A DNA stretch of 10,811 nucleotides from JBAYVY01 sp041674345 (GTDB taxonomy: Bacteria; Planctomycetota; Phycisphaerae; Phycisphaerales; Zrk34): positions 1-10,811 of the forward strand of contig JBAYVY010000094.1 of NCBI GenBank assembly GCA_041674345.1. Reading direction: 5' to 3'. This document shows positions 1-6,184 of this stretch, in pieces. Every line of letters begins with the position of its first letter. The first letter of the stretch is position 1. The notes under the pieces were generated by a model. It had not been told where the DNA came from. It did no database searches and saw nothing but the letters and a program-made list of their open reading frames with translations. Made by a program: the position numbers and the translations under genes.

Positions 1-56
1 CATTCGTCATTCGATATTCAGGGGTCATTCGTGGATTCGTCATGGGTCATTCCATA
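1..56. repeat. Low-complexity TCATTCG-type repeat
   Basis: The motif TCATTCG or a close variant (GTCATTC, GATTCGTCAT, GATATTC) recurs five or more times in this stretch. On the minus strand it reads as irregular GAATGACGAATG units. Similar degenerate tracts are common between genes in planctomycete genomes; their function is unknown to me. It lies downstream of the minus-strand PEP-CTERM gene and runs off the window edge, so its full size cannot be seen. Confidence 0.55.
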
Positions 57-70
57 CCGAACGTGTTTCC

Positions 71-113
71 GCCGCTTGCGGCTTCACGCCCCCGGAAGCG
101 GACCGCAAGCGGC
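71..113. repeat. GCCGCTTGCGG palindromic repeat, copy 1
   Basis: An 11-bp perfect inverted repeat, gccgcttgcgg at 71-81 and ccgcaagcggc at 103-113, is separated by 21 nt. The left arm continues as gcttcacg, almost the same as the arm of the perfect hairpin at 6145-6178. Both copies lie just downstream of a PEP-CTERM gene, so this is a dispersed palindromic element that may also act in 3'-end formation. Confidence 0.6.
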
Positions 114-116
114 AAA

Positions 117-146
117 ACGCCGCGGGGCCGTTAAGCGCCGCGGCGT
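117..146 (-). terminator. Hairpin terminator candidate after PEP-CTERM gene 1
   Basis: On the minus strand a 9-bp stem (acgccgcgg pairing with ccgcggcgt) encloses a 12-nt loop and is followed by a short T run (tttt). It begins 15 nt past the stop codon at 162. The GC-rich stem is strong but the T tract is short, so this is a plausible rather than certain intrinsic terminator. Confidence 0.45.
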
Positions 147-161
147 GGAGGAGGATGAAAA

Positions 162-1121
162 TCATTTGCTTCGGCGAGTCACGATCATCAGTCCGCCGAG
201 GGCGAGCAGGCCGAGCGTCGCCGGTTCGGGGATGACGTTGACCGCGATGCGATCCAGGGAGATCGACGTGGATACGTTATTGGCGACCCCGCCGAACAGA
301 TAGCCCAGCGTGTAGGCGTCGGTGGTGTCCCAATTGCCTGTGGCGTTCAGGTCAATACCAAGCGAAGCGTTGTCGAATGCGGTCAATTCCGTAGCGCTCT
401 CCGCATCGTAGTATTTTACGGTAATGGTGGTGTTGGTCAGAAGGACGCGAAGTTCGTCGCTGGCGGAGACATTGACGGAGGCACCCCCAACAGTCTGGGT
501 TGTCGAGTAGCCGCCTGTGCCGCCCGCGTCGGTGCCGATATACCAGTCCAAACTCACGCCGCCGCCGACGTCTATCAGGCGAACGAAGACGCTCCCGAGG
601 GTGTTGGTGGTGGTTTGCACCAAACCGAAGCGGTACTGCATCCCCCCGGCCAGGCCGCCGGCGAATGTGGTGGTCATGGACAGGCCGGAGGGGAAGTCGG
701 TTCCCGGCGTGGCGGGCGCGGCGGTATTCAGAACGCCGATGCCTCGGTTCAGTGAGCCGCCGGACTGGTTGTCCATCGCCAGTGTGATCTGGGAACCGGC
801 CTGCGTGACGGTGCGGGTCAGACCGGTCGCGTCCGCGCCGTTTTGGGACAGCGCCCAGCCGTTGCCGATGGGATCGCTGGTGAAGTGATCGTCGATGAGC
901 ACCGCGGCCCGCGCGGAGGCGGTCGAAAAGACCATCGTCGCGGCGATCAACGCCAGAAGTACGTGTTGCTTGAACATGCCATATGTCCTGTCAAAAAAGG
1001 GGTTCAAATTCTTCAAACGCTTCCACGGTTGTTGGGGGGTACGATGAATCATGGGCTGCATACCGTTTCGCGCACACAGCGAACGAGACGATTCGTTGCG
1101 GTTGTCTCCGCTGTCCTGCAT
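162..1121 (-). CDS. PEP-CTERM sorting domain protein 1 (jelly-roll-like exported protein)
   Basis: This 319-aa exported protein probably sits on the cell surface or in the extracellular matrix. An N-terminal extension (about 1-48) precedes a signal peptide (MFKQHVLLALIAATMVFS, then an A-R-A cleavage region near 72). The mature part is rich in beta strands and in Gly, Thr and Asn, starting with D-D-H-F and N-G-W and resembling concanavalin-type jelly-roll sheets. The end is a complete PEP-CTERM tag: V-I-P-E-P (296-300), a hydrophobic helix, then R-R-S-K. In known systems an exosortase processes this tag; none is encoded here. Two starts are possible. ATG 1121 follows GGAGGT closely and lies 32 nt after the LacI stop. 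ATG 977 follows a weaker AGGA and would place the signal peptide at the N-terminus. I chose 1121 because its first twelve codons resemble the same place in the second PEP-CTERM gene. Substrate and exact role are unknown. Confidence 0.85.
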   Translation of the reverse strand: MQDSGDNRNESSRSLCARNGMQPMIHRTPQQPWKRLKNLNPFFDRTYGMFKQHVLLALIAATMVFSTASARAAVLIDDHFTSDPIGNGWALSQNGADATGLTRTVTQAGSQITLAMDNQSGGSLNRGIGVLNTAAPATPGTDFPSGLSMTTTFAGGLAGGMQYRFGLVQTTTNTLGSVFVRLIDVGGGVSLDWYIGTDAGGTGGYSTTQTVGGASVNVSASDELRVLLTNTTITVKYYDAESATELTAFDNASLGIDLNATGNWDTTDAYTLGYLFGGVANNVSTSISLDRIAVNVIPEPATLGLLALGGLMIVTRRSK

Positions 1122-1125
1122 GGCC

Positions 1126-1131
1126 ACCTCC
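1126..1131 (-). promoter_or_regulatory. Strong RBS for the upstream start of PEP-CTERM gene 1
   Basis: On the minus strand GGAGGT is followed by GGCC and ATG at 1121. It is the best Shine-Dalgarno match near this gene and argues that translation begins at the extended start rather than only at 977, where the upstream match is just AGGA. Confidence 0.6.
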
Positions 1132-1153
1132 TGAATGGGATCAAAAAAAGGTT

Positions 1154-2281
1154 TCATCTTCCACGACGCATCGAAGGCCGCGACGCGCGGTCTTCGTTGG
1201 ATTGCTGAACGGATGATTCGCCCGGTCCCCAGGCCGTGCTCCCGGCGTGCCACTCGCCTCGAATCCGAACCGATGGACACGGCGCTTCGGGATGGCGCAA
1301 TCGCTTCAACATCATTTCGGCGGCCCGCCTGCCCATGCTGAAACGATCAAACATGACGTAGCTGATGTTGGGCATCGAAATCAGAGAAGCGTACTCCACA
1401 TCGCAAGCCGCCAGACCGAAATCGAAACCGGGCCGAAGCCCCATCGTCGCGGCGACATATGCCAGAAACAATCCTTCTTCACCGCTGGCCACCACGCCGC
1501 AGTCCGGCTTCAAAATCTTGCGAAACGCCGCGGGATCAGGCGGCAAGCGAACTTTCCCGCCGCGGGTCTCAATCCAACCGGGAGCATATCGCATCTCTTC
1601 CACCTCGATGCCGACCGCCTCCGCCGCCTGCCGTAATCCCGCAAGACGATCCACGAAACTGAAGTGAATCTTCGGGTCCGTGGCCTCGGAACTCATCCAG
1701 ATCAACCGGCGATGCCCCAGTGCGATCAATTGCTCGCCCACCAGACGCCCGGCATGCACTTCATCCCGGCGGATGCAGTTCTCTTCCCGCCACACGTTGG
1801 TTTCCAGCCAGATGCACTGTGGTGACAAGGCCTCCACACGCTCGTACACATGGGTGGGCAAACTATCAATGACGATCACACCATCAAGCATATGTTCCTG
1901 AAACACGCGCGACGGCTGCTTGCGTGAGCCAAGCACATCGTTGATGCGCACCAGCGTCAAAACATAGCCCTCGGCTTCCAGGCGTTCGTTGATCCCCAGG
2001 ATAAACTCGTAAGCGGCGGGGTAATGCAGCGGCCAATCGGGGGCGTTGCGGATCAGCACGCCAACCTGCCCGGTCTGACGTGATCGCATCATGCGAGCCG
2101 CGGCATTCGGACGATACCCCAACTGATCCGCCAATTCATGAATCTGCTTGCGCACCCGCACACTGACCCCCGGTATCCCCGCCATCGCCCGGCTCACCGT
2201 CATCGAAGAAACCCCCGCAGCGAGAGCTACGTCCTTTAACGTGCTGGTTTTATAGGTTTGACTGGCCATGCTTTCAATCAT
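1154..2281 (-). CDS. LacI-family transcriptional regulator 1
   Basis: A 375-aa DNA-binding regulator. The helix-turn-helix (about 15-34, L-K-D-V-A-L-A-A-G-V-S-S-M-T-V-S-R) and hinge helix (Y-R-P-N-A-A-A-R-M-M-R-S, 56-67) are classic LacI/GalR. The rest is a periplasmic-binding-protein-like effector domain, usually sugar-binding in this family. The recognition-helix specificity pair is Ser26-Met27. It is a clear paralogue of the regulator at 3032-4066: both share T-N-V-W-x4-C-I-R-R-D-E in mid-protein and a similar end (P-C-P-S-x-R-I followed by x-W-x-A-G). It carries about 25 extra residues beyond the shared end, rich in Ser and Arg. ATG 2281 has no obvious RBS; ATG 2269 (M-A-S-Q) is an equally good start. 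It lies directly upstream of PEP-CTERM gene 1 and is probably cotranscribed with it. Autorepression is suggested by an operator-like palindrome just downstream of its promoter. The effector is unknown. Confidence 0.93.
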   Translation of the reverse strand: MIESMASQTYKTSTLKDVALAAGVSSMTVSRAMAGIPGVSVRVRKQIHELADQLGYRPNAAARMMRSRQTGQVGVLIRNAPDWPLHYPAAYEFILGINERLEAEGYVLTLVRINDVLGSRKQPSRVFQEHMLDGVIVIDSLPTHVYERVEALSPQCIWLETNVWREENCIRRDEVHAGRLVGEQLIALGHRRLIWMSSEATDPKIHFSFVDRLAGLRQAAEAVGIEVEEMRYAPGWIETRGGKVRLPPDPAAFRKILKPDCGVVASGEEGLFLAYVAATMGLRPGFDFGLAACDVEYASLISMPNISYVMFDRFSMGRRAAEMMLKRLRHPEAPCPSVRIRGEWHAGSTAWGPGESSVQQSNEDRASRPSMRRGR

Positions 2282-2311
2282 CCCGGTGGGGAACGATTCA
2301 ATACACAGGAT

Positions 2312-2327
2312 ACGTTAACGCTAACGT
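2312..2327 (-). promoter_or_regulatory. LacI-type operator candidate for regulator 1
   Basis: acgttaacgctaacgt is a 16-bp palindrome with one mismatched pair of positions and a central CG, the form typical of LacI/GalR operators. It lies just past the -10 box of the minus-strand promoter, about where transcription would start, so a bound repressor would block initiation. Autoregulation is inferred from this position. Confidence 0.6.
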
Positions 2328-2335
2328 CATCCATG

Positions 2336-2363
2336 AATTTACACCAAATATCCGACAAGTCAA
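2336..2363 (-). promoter_or_regulatory. Sigma70-type promoter of regulator 1
   Basis: On the minus strand TTGACT (2358-2363) is followed after 16 nt by TAAATT (2336-2341). The -35 box is near consensus and the -10 box is weaker (4 of 6). The predicted start falls near 2328-2329, beside the palindromic operator candidate, giving a leader of about 47 nt before ATG 2281. Confidence 0.5.
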
Positions 2364-2400
2364 GCGAAAAAACGACGCAATTTCCAAAAATCGCCCTGTT

Positions 2401-2640
2401 GTAGCGGCCCAGCAGCTTGTCGCGGAGCTTTATGCGGTTTATGAGCGATTTTTCGGAGTGAGAATCGCTGTCGATTTTGCTTGCGGCGAGCAGCGGCCGC
2501 GCCGAGTCTTTGAAAAATCCAGAGGTTTTCGCGTTCATGTGCCCGCGTCAGGCGGCGCGCGGGAGTTGGAGGTTGACGCGGACGATCGGGAAACGTGGAT
2601 CGCCATGACCCATGCGCTCACGCCTCTGTTAACTGGTGGG
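2401..2640 (+). pseudogene. Coding-like remnant in the divergent gap, unidentified
   Basis: Read in the frame of position 2401, this stretch has high GC at third positions and gives a protein-like sequence: a predicted helix (A-A-Q-Q-L-V-A-E-L-Y-A-V-Y-E-R-F-F-G-V-R), a basic segment, then L-E-V-D-A-D-D-R-E-T-W-I-A-M-T-H-A-L. The frame stays open from at least 2281 to a stop at 2779-2781, but after about 2640 the sequence turns AT-rich and loses its coding look. No start with a ribosome binding site is visible; the only in-frame candidate is GTG 2458, directly after cgga. I do not recognise the family. It may be a decayed gene fragment, or chance. Confidence 0.25.
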
Positions 2641-2869
2641 GGTTTTGTTTCGCAACATCATACAATTTGTATCTCATGTGATTACATCACCTTGTCATTT
2701 TTCGCGGACGCAACAGCGTCGATTTTTCGGGCAAATCATCTCTGCAAGCGAGTTGATTCCTGCGCGCTAGATTTTCGATAAGGGTTGCCTTCGGGGAGGG
2801 CGCGGGTGTAGCGAAAGGCGGGTGGGACGAGGAAGAAACCTGCCGTGTGAATAATTCAACAGAAAGTTC
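2641..2869. other. Non-coding spacer upstream of regulator 2
   Basis: This part of the 750-bp gap changes from AT-rich (to about 2760) to a GC-rich patch with gggtt and cgcggg runs. I see no gene, strong hairpin or repeat in it. It may hold further upstream regulatory sites. Confidence 0.4.
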
Positions 2870-2897
2870 TTGACATGGCAATTCCGGGAGGTATATT
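2870..2897 (+). promoter_or_regulatory. Sigma70-type promoter of regulator 2
   Basis: TTGACA (2870-2875), a perfect -35 box, is followed after 16 nt by TATATT (2892-2897), one base from the consensus -10. It is the best promoter match in the window. Predicted initiation near 2904 gives a leader of about 128 nt before ATG 3032 and falls inside the first copy of the 15-bp repeat. Confidence 0.7.
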
Positions 2898-2925
2898 TAC
2901 ACGTGCTTACTTTACACGTGCTTAC
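2896..2925 (+). promoter_or_regulatory. Tandem 15-bp operator candidate for regulator 2
   Basis: tttacacgtgcttac occurs twice with no gap (2896-2910 and 2911-2925), and each copy contains the palindrome CACGTG with a central CG. The first copy overlaps the end of the -10 box and the predicted start site; the second follows immediately. This is where a repressor would occlude the promoter. The binding protein is inferred to be regulator 2 itself. Confidence 0.6.
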
Positions 2926-3031
2926 ATATGGTTGTCGGCCGCACGGATGGATCACAGAAATGGCGTAAGTTTAGTATGCCAACAGTCTTAACAAAACCAG
3001 TATTTTCTGACCGGCACAAACAAAGGGTTCG

Positions 3032-4066
3032 ATGACCATTTCCCAGACACAATTGGCGCAGATTTCCGGGTTCTCCCGGCTGACGGTCAGCCGCGTGTTG
3101 GCCGAGCAGGATGGGGTCTCGGATCAGACGCGGACGAAAATTCTGCATTTGGCTCAGCAGCACCGGTATCGCCCCAACGCAGCCGCCCGGGCGATCCGCA
3201 GCAATAAGACCCACCAGATCGGCCTGCTGTTGTGCAACTCGGAAGACGCACCGTTCACCAATCCCTCGGCATTTGAAATGATGATCGGGATCAACAATCG
3301 GCTGGCGCAAGAGGGTTACATGCTGGTCGTCGTTCGCATCGGCGATGTGTTGGAACGGCTCAAGCATGATTCCAGGGTTTTTCGGGAACGCTCGTTGGAC
3401 GGCATCATCATCTCCGGCCTTATCCCAGCGCCGCTGATGGATTACGCCCGCCAACTCATTCCCAATTGCCTTTTTGTGGATACCAATGTTTGGCAGCCGA
3501 ACGATTGCATTCGGCGCGACGAGGCGGCGGCGGGTCGCATGGCCGCCAAGGCATTGATCGAAGCCGGTTATCGTCGTCTGGCATGGTTGGGGCAATTAGT
3601 GGAAGCAGTGGACTGCCACTACAGTCTGGCGGATCGCTACCGGGGTGCCCGGGCCGTCGCCGAAGAACATGGCGTGGTGCTGGAACACATCCCCGATGGT
3701 CTGCCAATCACTTCGCAGATGTACGACGATTTTGTCCGCCGATTCAACGCCGCGCTGAGTCCTGATCTGGGCATCGTGGCTTACAACACCAACCTCGCCC
3801 TGAACTGCATGGACGCGGCGATGCTTCACGGCCGGCTTCCGGCCAGGGATTTCGGGCTGGTCTGTTGCGAAAACTCACATACCAACTTTTTTCATATGCC
3901 CAGTCTCAGCAGTGTGCTGTTTGACCGGTTTGAAATGGGCAAGCGGGCCGCGGAAATGATGCTGAACCGTTTGCGCTCTCCCGACGCACCGTGCCCATCC
4001 ATTCGCATCCCATGCCAATGGCGCGCCGGCGGCACTATGCGCGGGACTGATGGATCATCCTTGTAA
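3032..4066 (+). CDS. LacI-family transcriptional regulator 2
   Basis: A 344-aa LacI/GalR-type regulator of usual length. The N-terminus goes straight into the helix-turn-helix (8-24, L-A-Q-I-S-G-F-S-R-L-T-V-S-R-V-L); the hinge helix is Y-R-P-N-A-A-A-R-A-I-R-S (46-57), followed by a sugar-binding-protein-like effector domain. It shares T-N-V-W-x4-C-I-R-R-D-E and the C-terminal P-C-P-S-I-R-I block with the divergent regulator, so the two arose by duplication. Specificity residues differ: Arg16-Leu17 here against Ser-Met in the paralogue, in line with the different operator candidates. The hinge residue that usually inserts Leu into the central CG is Ile55. ATG 3032 follows AAAGGG closely. The gene heads a unit with the PEP-CTERM gene 84 nt downstream. 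The effector is unknown, but the downstream hydrolase suggests a sugar. Confidence 0.94.
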   Translation: MTISQTQLAQISGFSRLTVSRVLAEQDGVSDQTRTKILHLAQQHRYRPNAAARAIRSNKTHQIGLLLCNSEDAPFTNPSAFEMMIGINNRLAQEGYMLVVVRIGDVLERLKHDSRVFRERSLDGIIISGLIPAPLMDYARQLIPNCLFVDTNVWQPNDCIRRDEAAAGRMAAKALIEAGYRRLAWLGQLVEAVDCHYSLADRYRGARAVAEEHGVVLEHIPDGLPITSQMYDDFVRRFNAALSPDLGIVAYNTNLALNCMDAAMLHGRLPARDFGLVCCENSHTNFFHMPSLSSVLFDRFEMGKRAAEMMLNRLRSPDAPCPSIRIPCQWRAGGTMRGTDGSSL

Positions 4067-4071
4067 GAACC

Positions 4072-4094
4072 GGGTATCGCACGTTGCGGTATCC
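4072..4094 (+). other. Hairpin in the spacer between regulator 2 and PEP-CTERM gene 2
   Basis: gggtatcgca and tgcggtatcc pair over 10 bp, two of them G-T wobbles, across a 3-nt loop (cgt). It starts 5 nt after the regulator stop. No T tract follows, so it is more likely an attenuation or RNA-processing hairpin than a full terminator; it could make the regulator and surface protein unequal in expression. Confidence 0.45.
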
Positions 4095-4104
4095 GATGTT
4101 TGCG

Positions 4105-4118
4105 AAAATCGCGATTTT
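4105..4118 (+). promoter_or_regulatory. 14-bp perfect palindrome upstream of PEP-CTERM gene 2
   Basis: aaaatcgcgatttt is its own reverse complement. With no loop it is poor as an RNA hairpin but reasonable as a dimeric protein-binding site. Its centre is GC rather than the CG usual for LacI operators, so the protein that binds it, if any, cannot be named. Confidence 0.35.
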
Positions 4119-4137
4119 TGTGTCAGGAACTCAATTT

Positions 4138-4144
4138 GGGAGGG
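4138..4144 (+). promoter_or_regulatory. RBS for the upstream start of PEP-CTERM gene 2
   Basis: GGGAGGG is followed by a 6-nt spacer and ATG 4151. A second good site, GGAGG at 4206-4210, is followed by a 6-nt spacer and an in-frame ATG at 4217. The gene therefore has two in-frame starts, each with its own ribosome binding site, one giving an extended N-terminus and one a plain signal peptide. Confidence 0.6.
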
Positions 4145-4150
4145 CATCGC

Positions 4151-6058
4151 ATGTCGGACAGCGGAAAACATCGCATCGAATCATCCCTTTTAACCCCTTT
4201 ACCTCGGAGGAAGAACATGACTCGCAACAACTCTCGAATTCTGATCGGCATCTTTGGTTCGCTGGCCATCGTCAGTGCGGCTTCCGCCGACTCCATCTGG
4301 AGCGGCGGCTACGCAAACTGGTCGTCCAACGGCAACCCCGGCTGGAACGGCACGGGCGTACCCAACGCCGTTGACGCCGTCGCCAACACCTCCGCCATGA
4401 CAAGCGCCTTGGGCGTGAACGGTTCCTACACCCTCGGAACCGTTCTGCACTACACGACCACAAACCGCCCGTTCAACAGCGGCGGCGCGGGCACCGGCCT
4501 GATATTCGATGTCGGTTCCGGCAACGCCTTGATCGACCTCGGAAGCAATCCAAACAACAGCCAAATTTGGGCCACCAACGTCACCCTCAACGATAATCTC
4601 GAACTGAAATATGCGAACCCCGGCACCAACGCCATTAGCATGACGCTGAACGGAGTGGTAGGTGGAAACGGCGGGTTCATTCTTAACGGCAGCGCCGGCG
4701 GCAATGGCAGCGATCTGCGCCTGATACTGTCCAATCCGGGCAACAGCTTCGCCGGCGGCGTCGCCATCAATCCCCAAACCAGTCTCTGGCTGAACGCTTC
4801 CGGCGCGGCCGGCACCGGAACCATCGACCAAAGCGCGGCCACCGGTCCTCAGTCGGCCATATCCAGCATCGTCTTCCAGACCAACGATCAGACCCATAGC
4901 AACAACTTCATCCTGCAACAAATCAACAGCGGCAACAACGCCGCCTTACAAGTCAATGGCGTCACCGCGACACTGAACGGCACCCTGTCATCGGCCACCG
5001 CCGGTTTCGCCGGTCGCATCAGTTTTAGCAACTCCACTTCCAAGCTGATCTTGGGCGGCCAAAACACATGGACCGGAACCCTCTATCTCGATGGGGCCAA
5101 CGGCGTGATTCTTCAGGTCAACGACGCCGGTGCGTTGCCGGGCGACTTCGGCGGAAATCCCGGCTCGGTCACTCTGCGCGCCAACGGCGGCAAGGGCCAA
5201 TTGCTGTTCAACGCCGCTGGAACCTACTCGCAGGAAATCCGCGACGGCGGCAATACGAACGGCGGCGGCAGCGCCACCTCCCACACCGCTCTGATCGGCA
5301 CGACCGATGCCTTCACGGGGCTGGTCACGCTCGACTCCACCCAGCAACTGACCTTCAAGACCGCTTCCAACGGCCTGGAACTGTACGCCGGCAACGTCGG
5401 CGGAACACTTGAAGTCAAATCGCTGCTCACTGATGAAGACGTCACACTGCCCCTGTCCAAAACCGGTCTCGGCACGGTCAATCTTTCGCGGCTCACCGGC
5501 AACACCTACGACGGATCGACCACCGTCAGCGCCGGCACGCTGCTGGTCAACAACACCAGCGGCTCGGCCACCGGCACCGGCGCGGTCAGCGTCGCAGGCG
5601 GAGCCACTCTCGGCGGCGGCGGCTTCATCTCCGGCTCCGTCACCTTCGCCGACAACGCCATCCTCGCGCCAGGCAACAGCCCCGGAACCCTCACCGTCGG
5701 CGGCATGACACTCGCCAACGCTTCCGTCCTCAACTTCCAACTCGATGCCACGAATCACACCGTCGGCGGAGGCGCCAACGACCTGGTTCAGGTCAACGGC
5801 GATCTCACACTCGACGGCATCCTCAATATCTCCGTTCTGAACGGCGCCTCGCTGTCCGATGGCGTCTATCGCCTGTTCAACTACACCGGCAATCTGACCA
5901 ACAACACGCTGGCACAGGGAACCGGCTTCACCGCTGGTTACAGCGTCCAGGTGGATACCGGCAGCAAACAGGTCAACCTCGTGGTCATCCCCGAACCGGC
6001 CACGCTCGGTCTGCTGGCCGTCGGCGGAATGATGGTGTTCGCGCCTCGCCGTCGATAA
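4151..6058 (+). CDS. PEP-CTERM protein 2 with autotransporter-type beta-strand repeats
   Basis: A 635-aa exported surface protein. From ATG 4151 there is a 22-residue extension (M-S-D-S-G-K-H-R-I-E-S-S) and then a signal peptide, R-I-L-I-G-I-F-G-S-L-A-I-V-S-A-A-S-A. The long mature part is rich in Gly, Asn, Thr and Ser with repeating beta-strand patterns. Residues about 435-520 match passenger-associated transport repeats of autotransporter-like beta helices: L-S-K-T-G-L-G-T-V-N-L, then G-S-T-T-V-S-A-G-T-L-L-V-N-N, then A-P-G-N-S-P-G-T-L. The C-terminus is a full PEP-CTERM tag (V-I-P-E-P, 612-616; hydrophobic helix; final R-R-R). No autotransporter barrel is present, so delivery probably relies on the general secretory route and exosortase. 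ATG 4217 is the alternative start, with an equally good ribosome binding site. Apart from its two ends it is unlike PEP-CTERM protein 1. It may be an adhesin or scaffold for surface polysaccharide; its ligand is unknown. Confidence 0.87.
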   Translation: MSDSGKHRIESSLLTPLPRRKNMTRNNSRILIGIFGSLAIVSAASADSIWSGGYANWSSNGNPGWNGTGVPNAVDAVANTSAMTSALGVNGSYTLGTVLHYTTTNRPFNSGGAGTGLIFDVGSGNALIDLGSNPNNSQIWATNVTLNDNLELKYANPGTNAISMTLNGVVGGNGGFILNGSAGGNGSDLRLILSNPGNSFAGGVAINPQTSLWLNASGAAGTGTIDQSAATGPQSAISSIVFQTNDQTHSNNFILQQINSGNNAALQVNGVTATLNGTLSSATAGFAGRISFSNSTSKLILGGQNTWTGTLYLDGANGVILQVNDAGALPGDFGGNPGSVTLRANGGKGQLLFNAAGTYSQEIRDGGNTNGGGSATSHTALIGTTDAFTGLVTLDSTQQLTFKTASNGLELYAGNVGGTLEVKSLLTDEDVTLPLSKTGLGTVNLSRLTGNTYDGSTTVSAGTLLVNNTSGSATGTGAVSVAGGATLGGGGFISGSVTFADNAILAPGNSPGTLTVGGMTLANASVLNFQLDATNHTVGGGANDLVQVNGDLTLDGILNISVLNGASLSDGVYRLFNYTGNLTNNTLAQGTGFTAGYSVQVDTGSKQVNLVVIPEPATLGLLAVGGMMVFAPRRR

Positions 6059-6078
6059 TCTTGATTTTCCCTCCTCCT

Positions 6079-6111
6079 CCGTCGGTTCGCTTGATTGTGA
6101 ATCGGCGGTTT
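6079..6111 (+). terminator. Hairpin terminator candidate after PEP-CTERM gene 2
   Basis: An 11-bp stem with three G-T wobbles (ccgtcggttcg with tgaatcggcgg) around an 8-nt loop is followed by ttt. It starts 20 nt after the stop codon. A second hairpin (cggatca, 5-nt loop, tgatccg; 6116-6134) follows at once. The T run is short, so the terminator assignment is moderate. Confidence 0.45.
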
Positions 6112-6115
6112 GACT

Positions 6116-6134
6116 CGGATCACGCTTTGATCCG
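6116..6134 (+). other. Second hairpin downstream of PEP-CTERM gene 2
   Basis: cggatca and tgatccg form a perfect 7-bp stem over a 5-nt loop, 4 nt after the terminator-like hairpin. Together with the palindrome at 6145-6178 this makes a run of three hairpins that would block read-through and protect the 3' end. Confidence 0.4.
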
Positions 6135-6144
6135 GCGCGCCACA

Positions 6145-6178
6145 CGCCGCTTGCGGCTTCGTGAAGCCGCAAGCGGCG
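6145..6178. repeat. GCCGCTTGCGG palindromic repeat, copy 2
   Basis: cgccgcttgcggcttc and its exact complement are separated by only 2 nt (gt), a perfect 16-bp stem. The arm matches the first copy at 71-113. Here it lies about 90 nt downstream of the PEP-CTERM gene 2 stop. It looks like a dispersed REP-type element. Confidence 0.65.
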
Positions 6179-6184
6179 GGAACA

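Noticed and set aside
2386..2453. Inverted repeat aaaaatcgc / gcgattttt with about 50 nt between the arms
   Set aside because: Only 9 bp, AT-rich, and inside the coding-like remnant; chance is a sufficient explanation.
2912..3595. A 227-codon open frame on the minus strand opposite regulator 2
   Set aside because: The plus strand carries an unmistakable LacI regulator here; the antisense product shows no domain and has an unlikely His/Arg/Pro-rich composition.
4199..4921. A 240-codon minus-strand open frame
   Set aside because: Low-complexity shadow of PEP-CTERM gene 2 with no ribosome binding site or recognisable motif.
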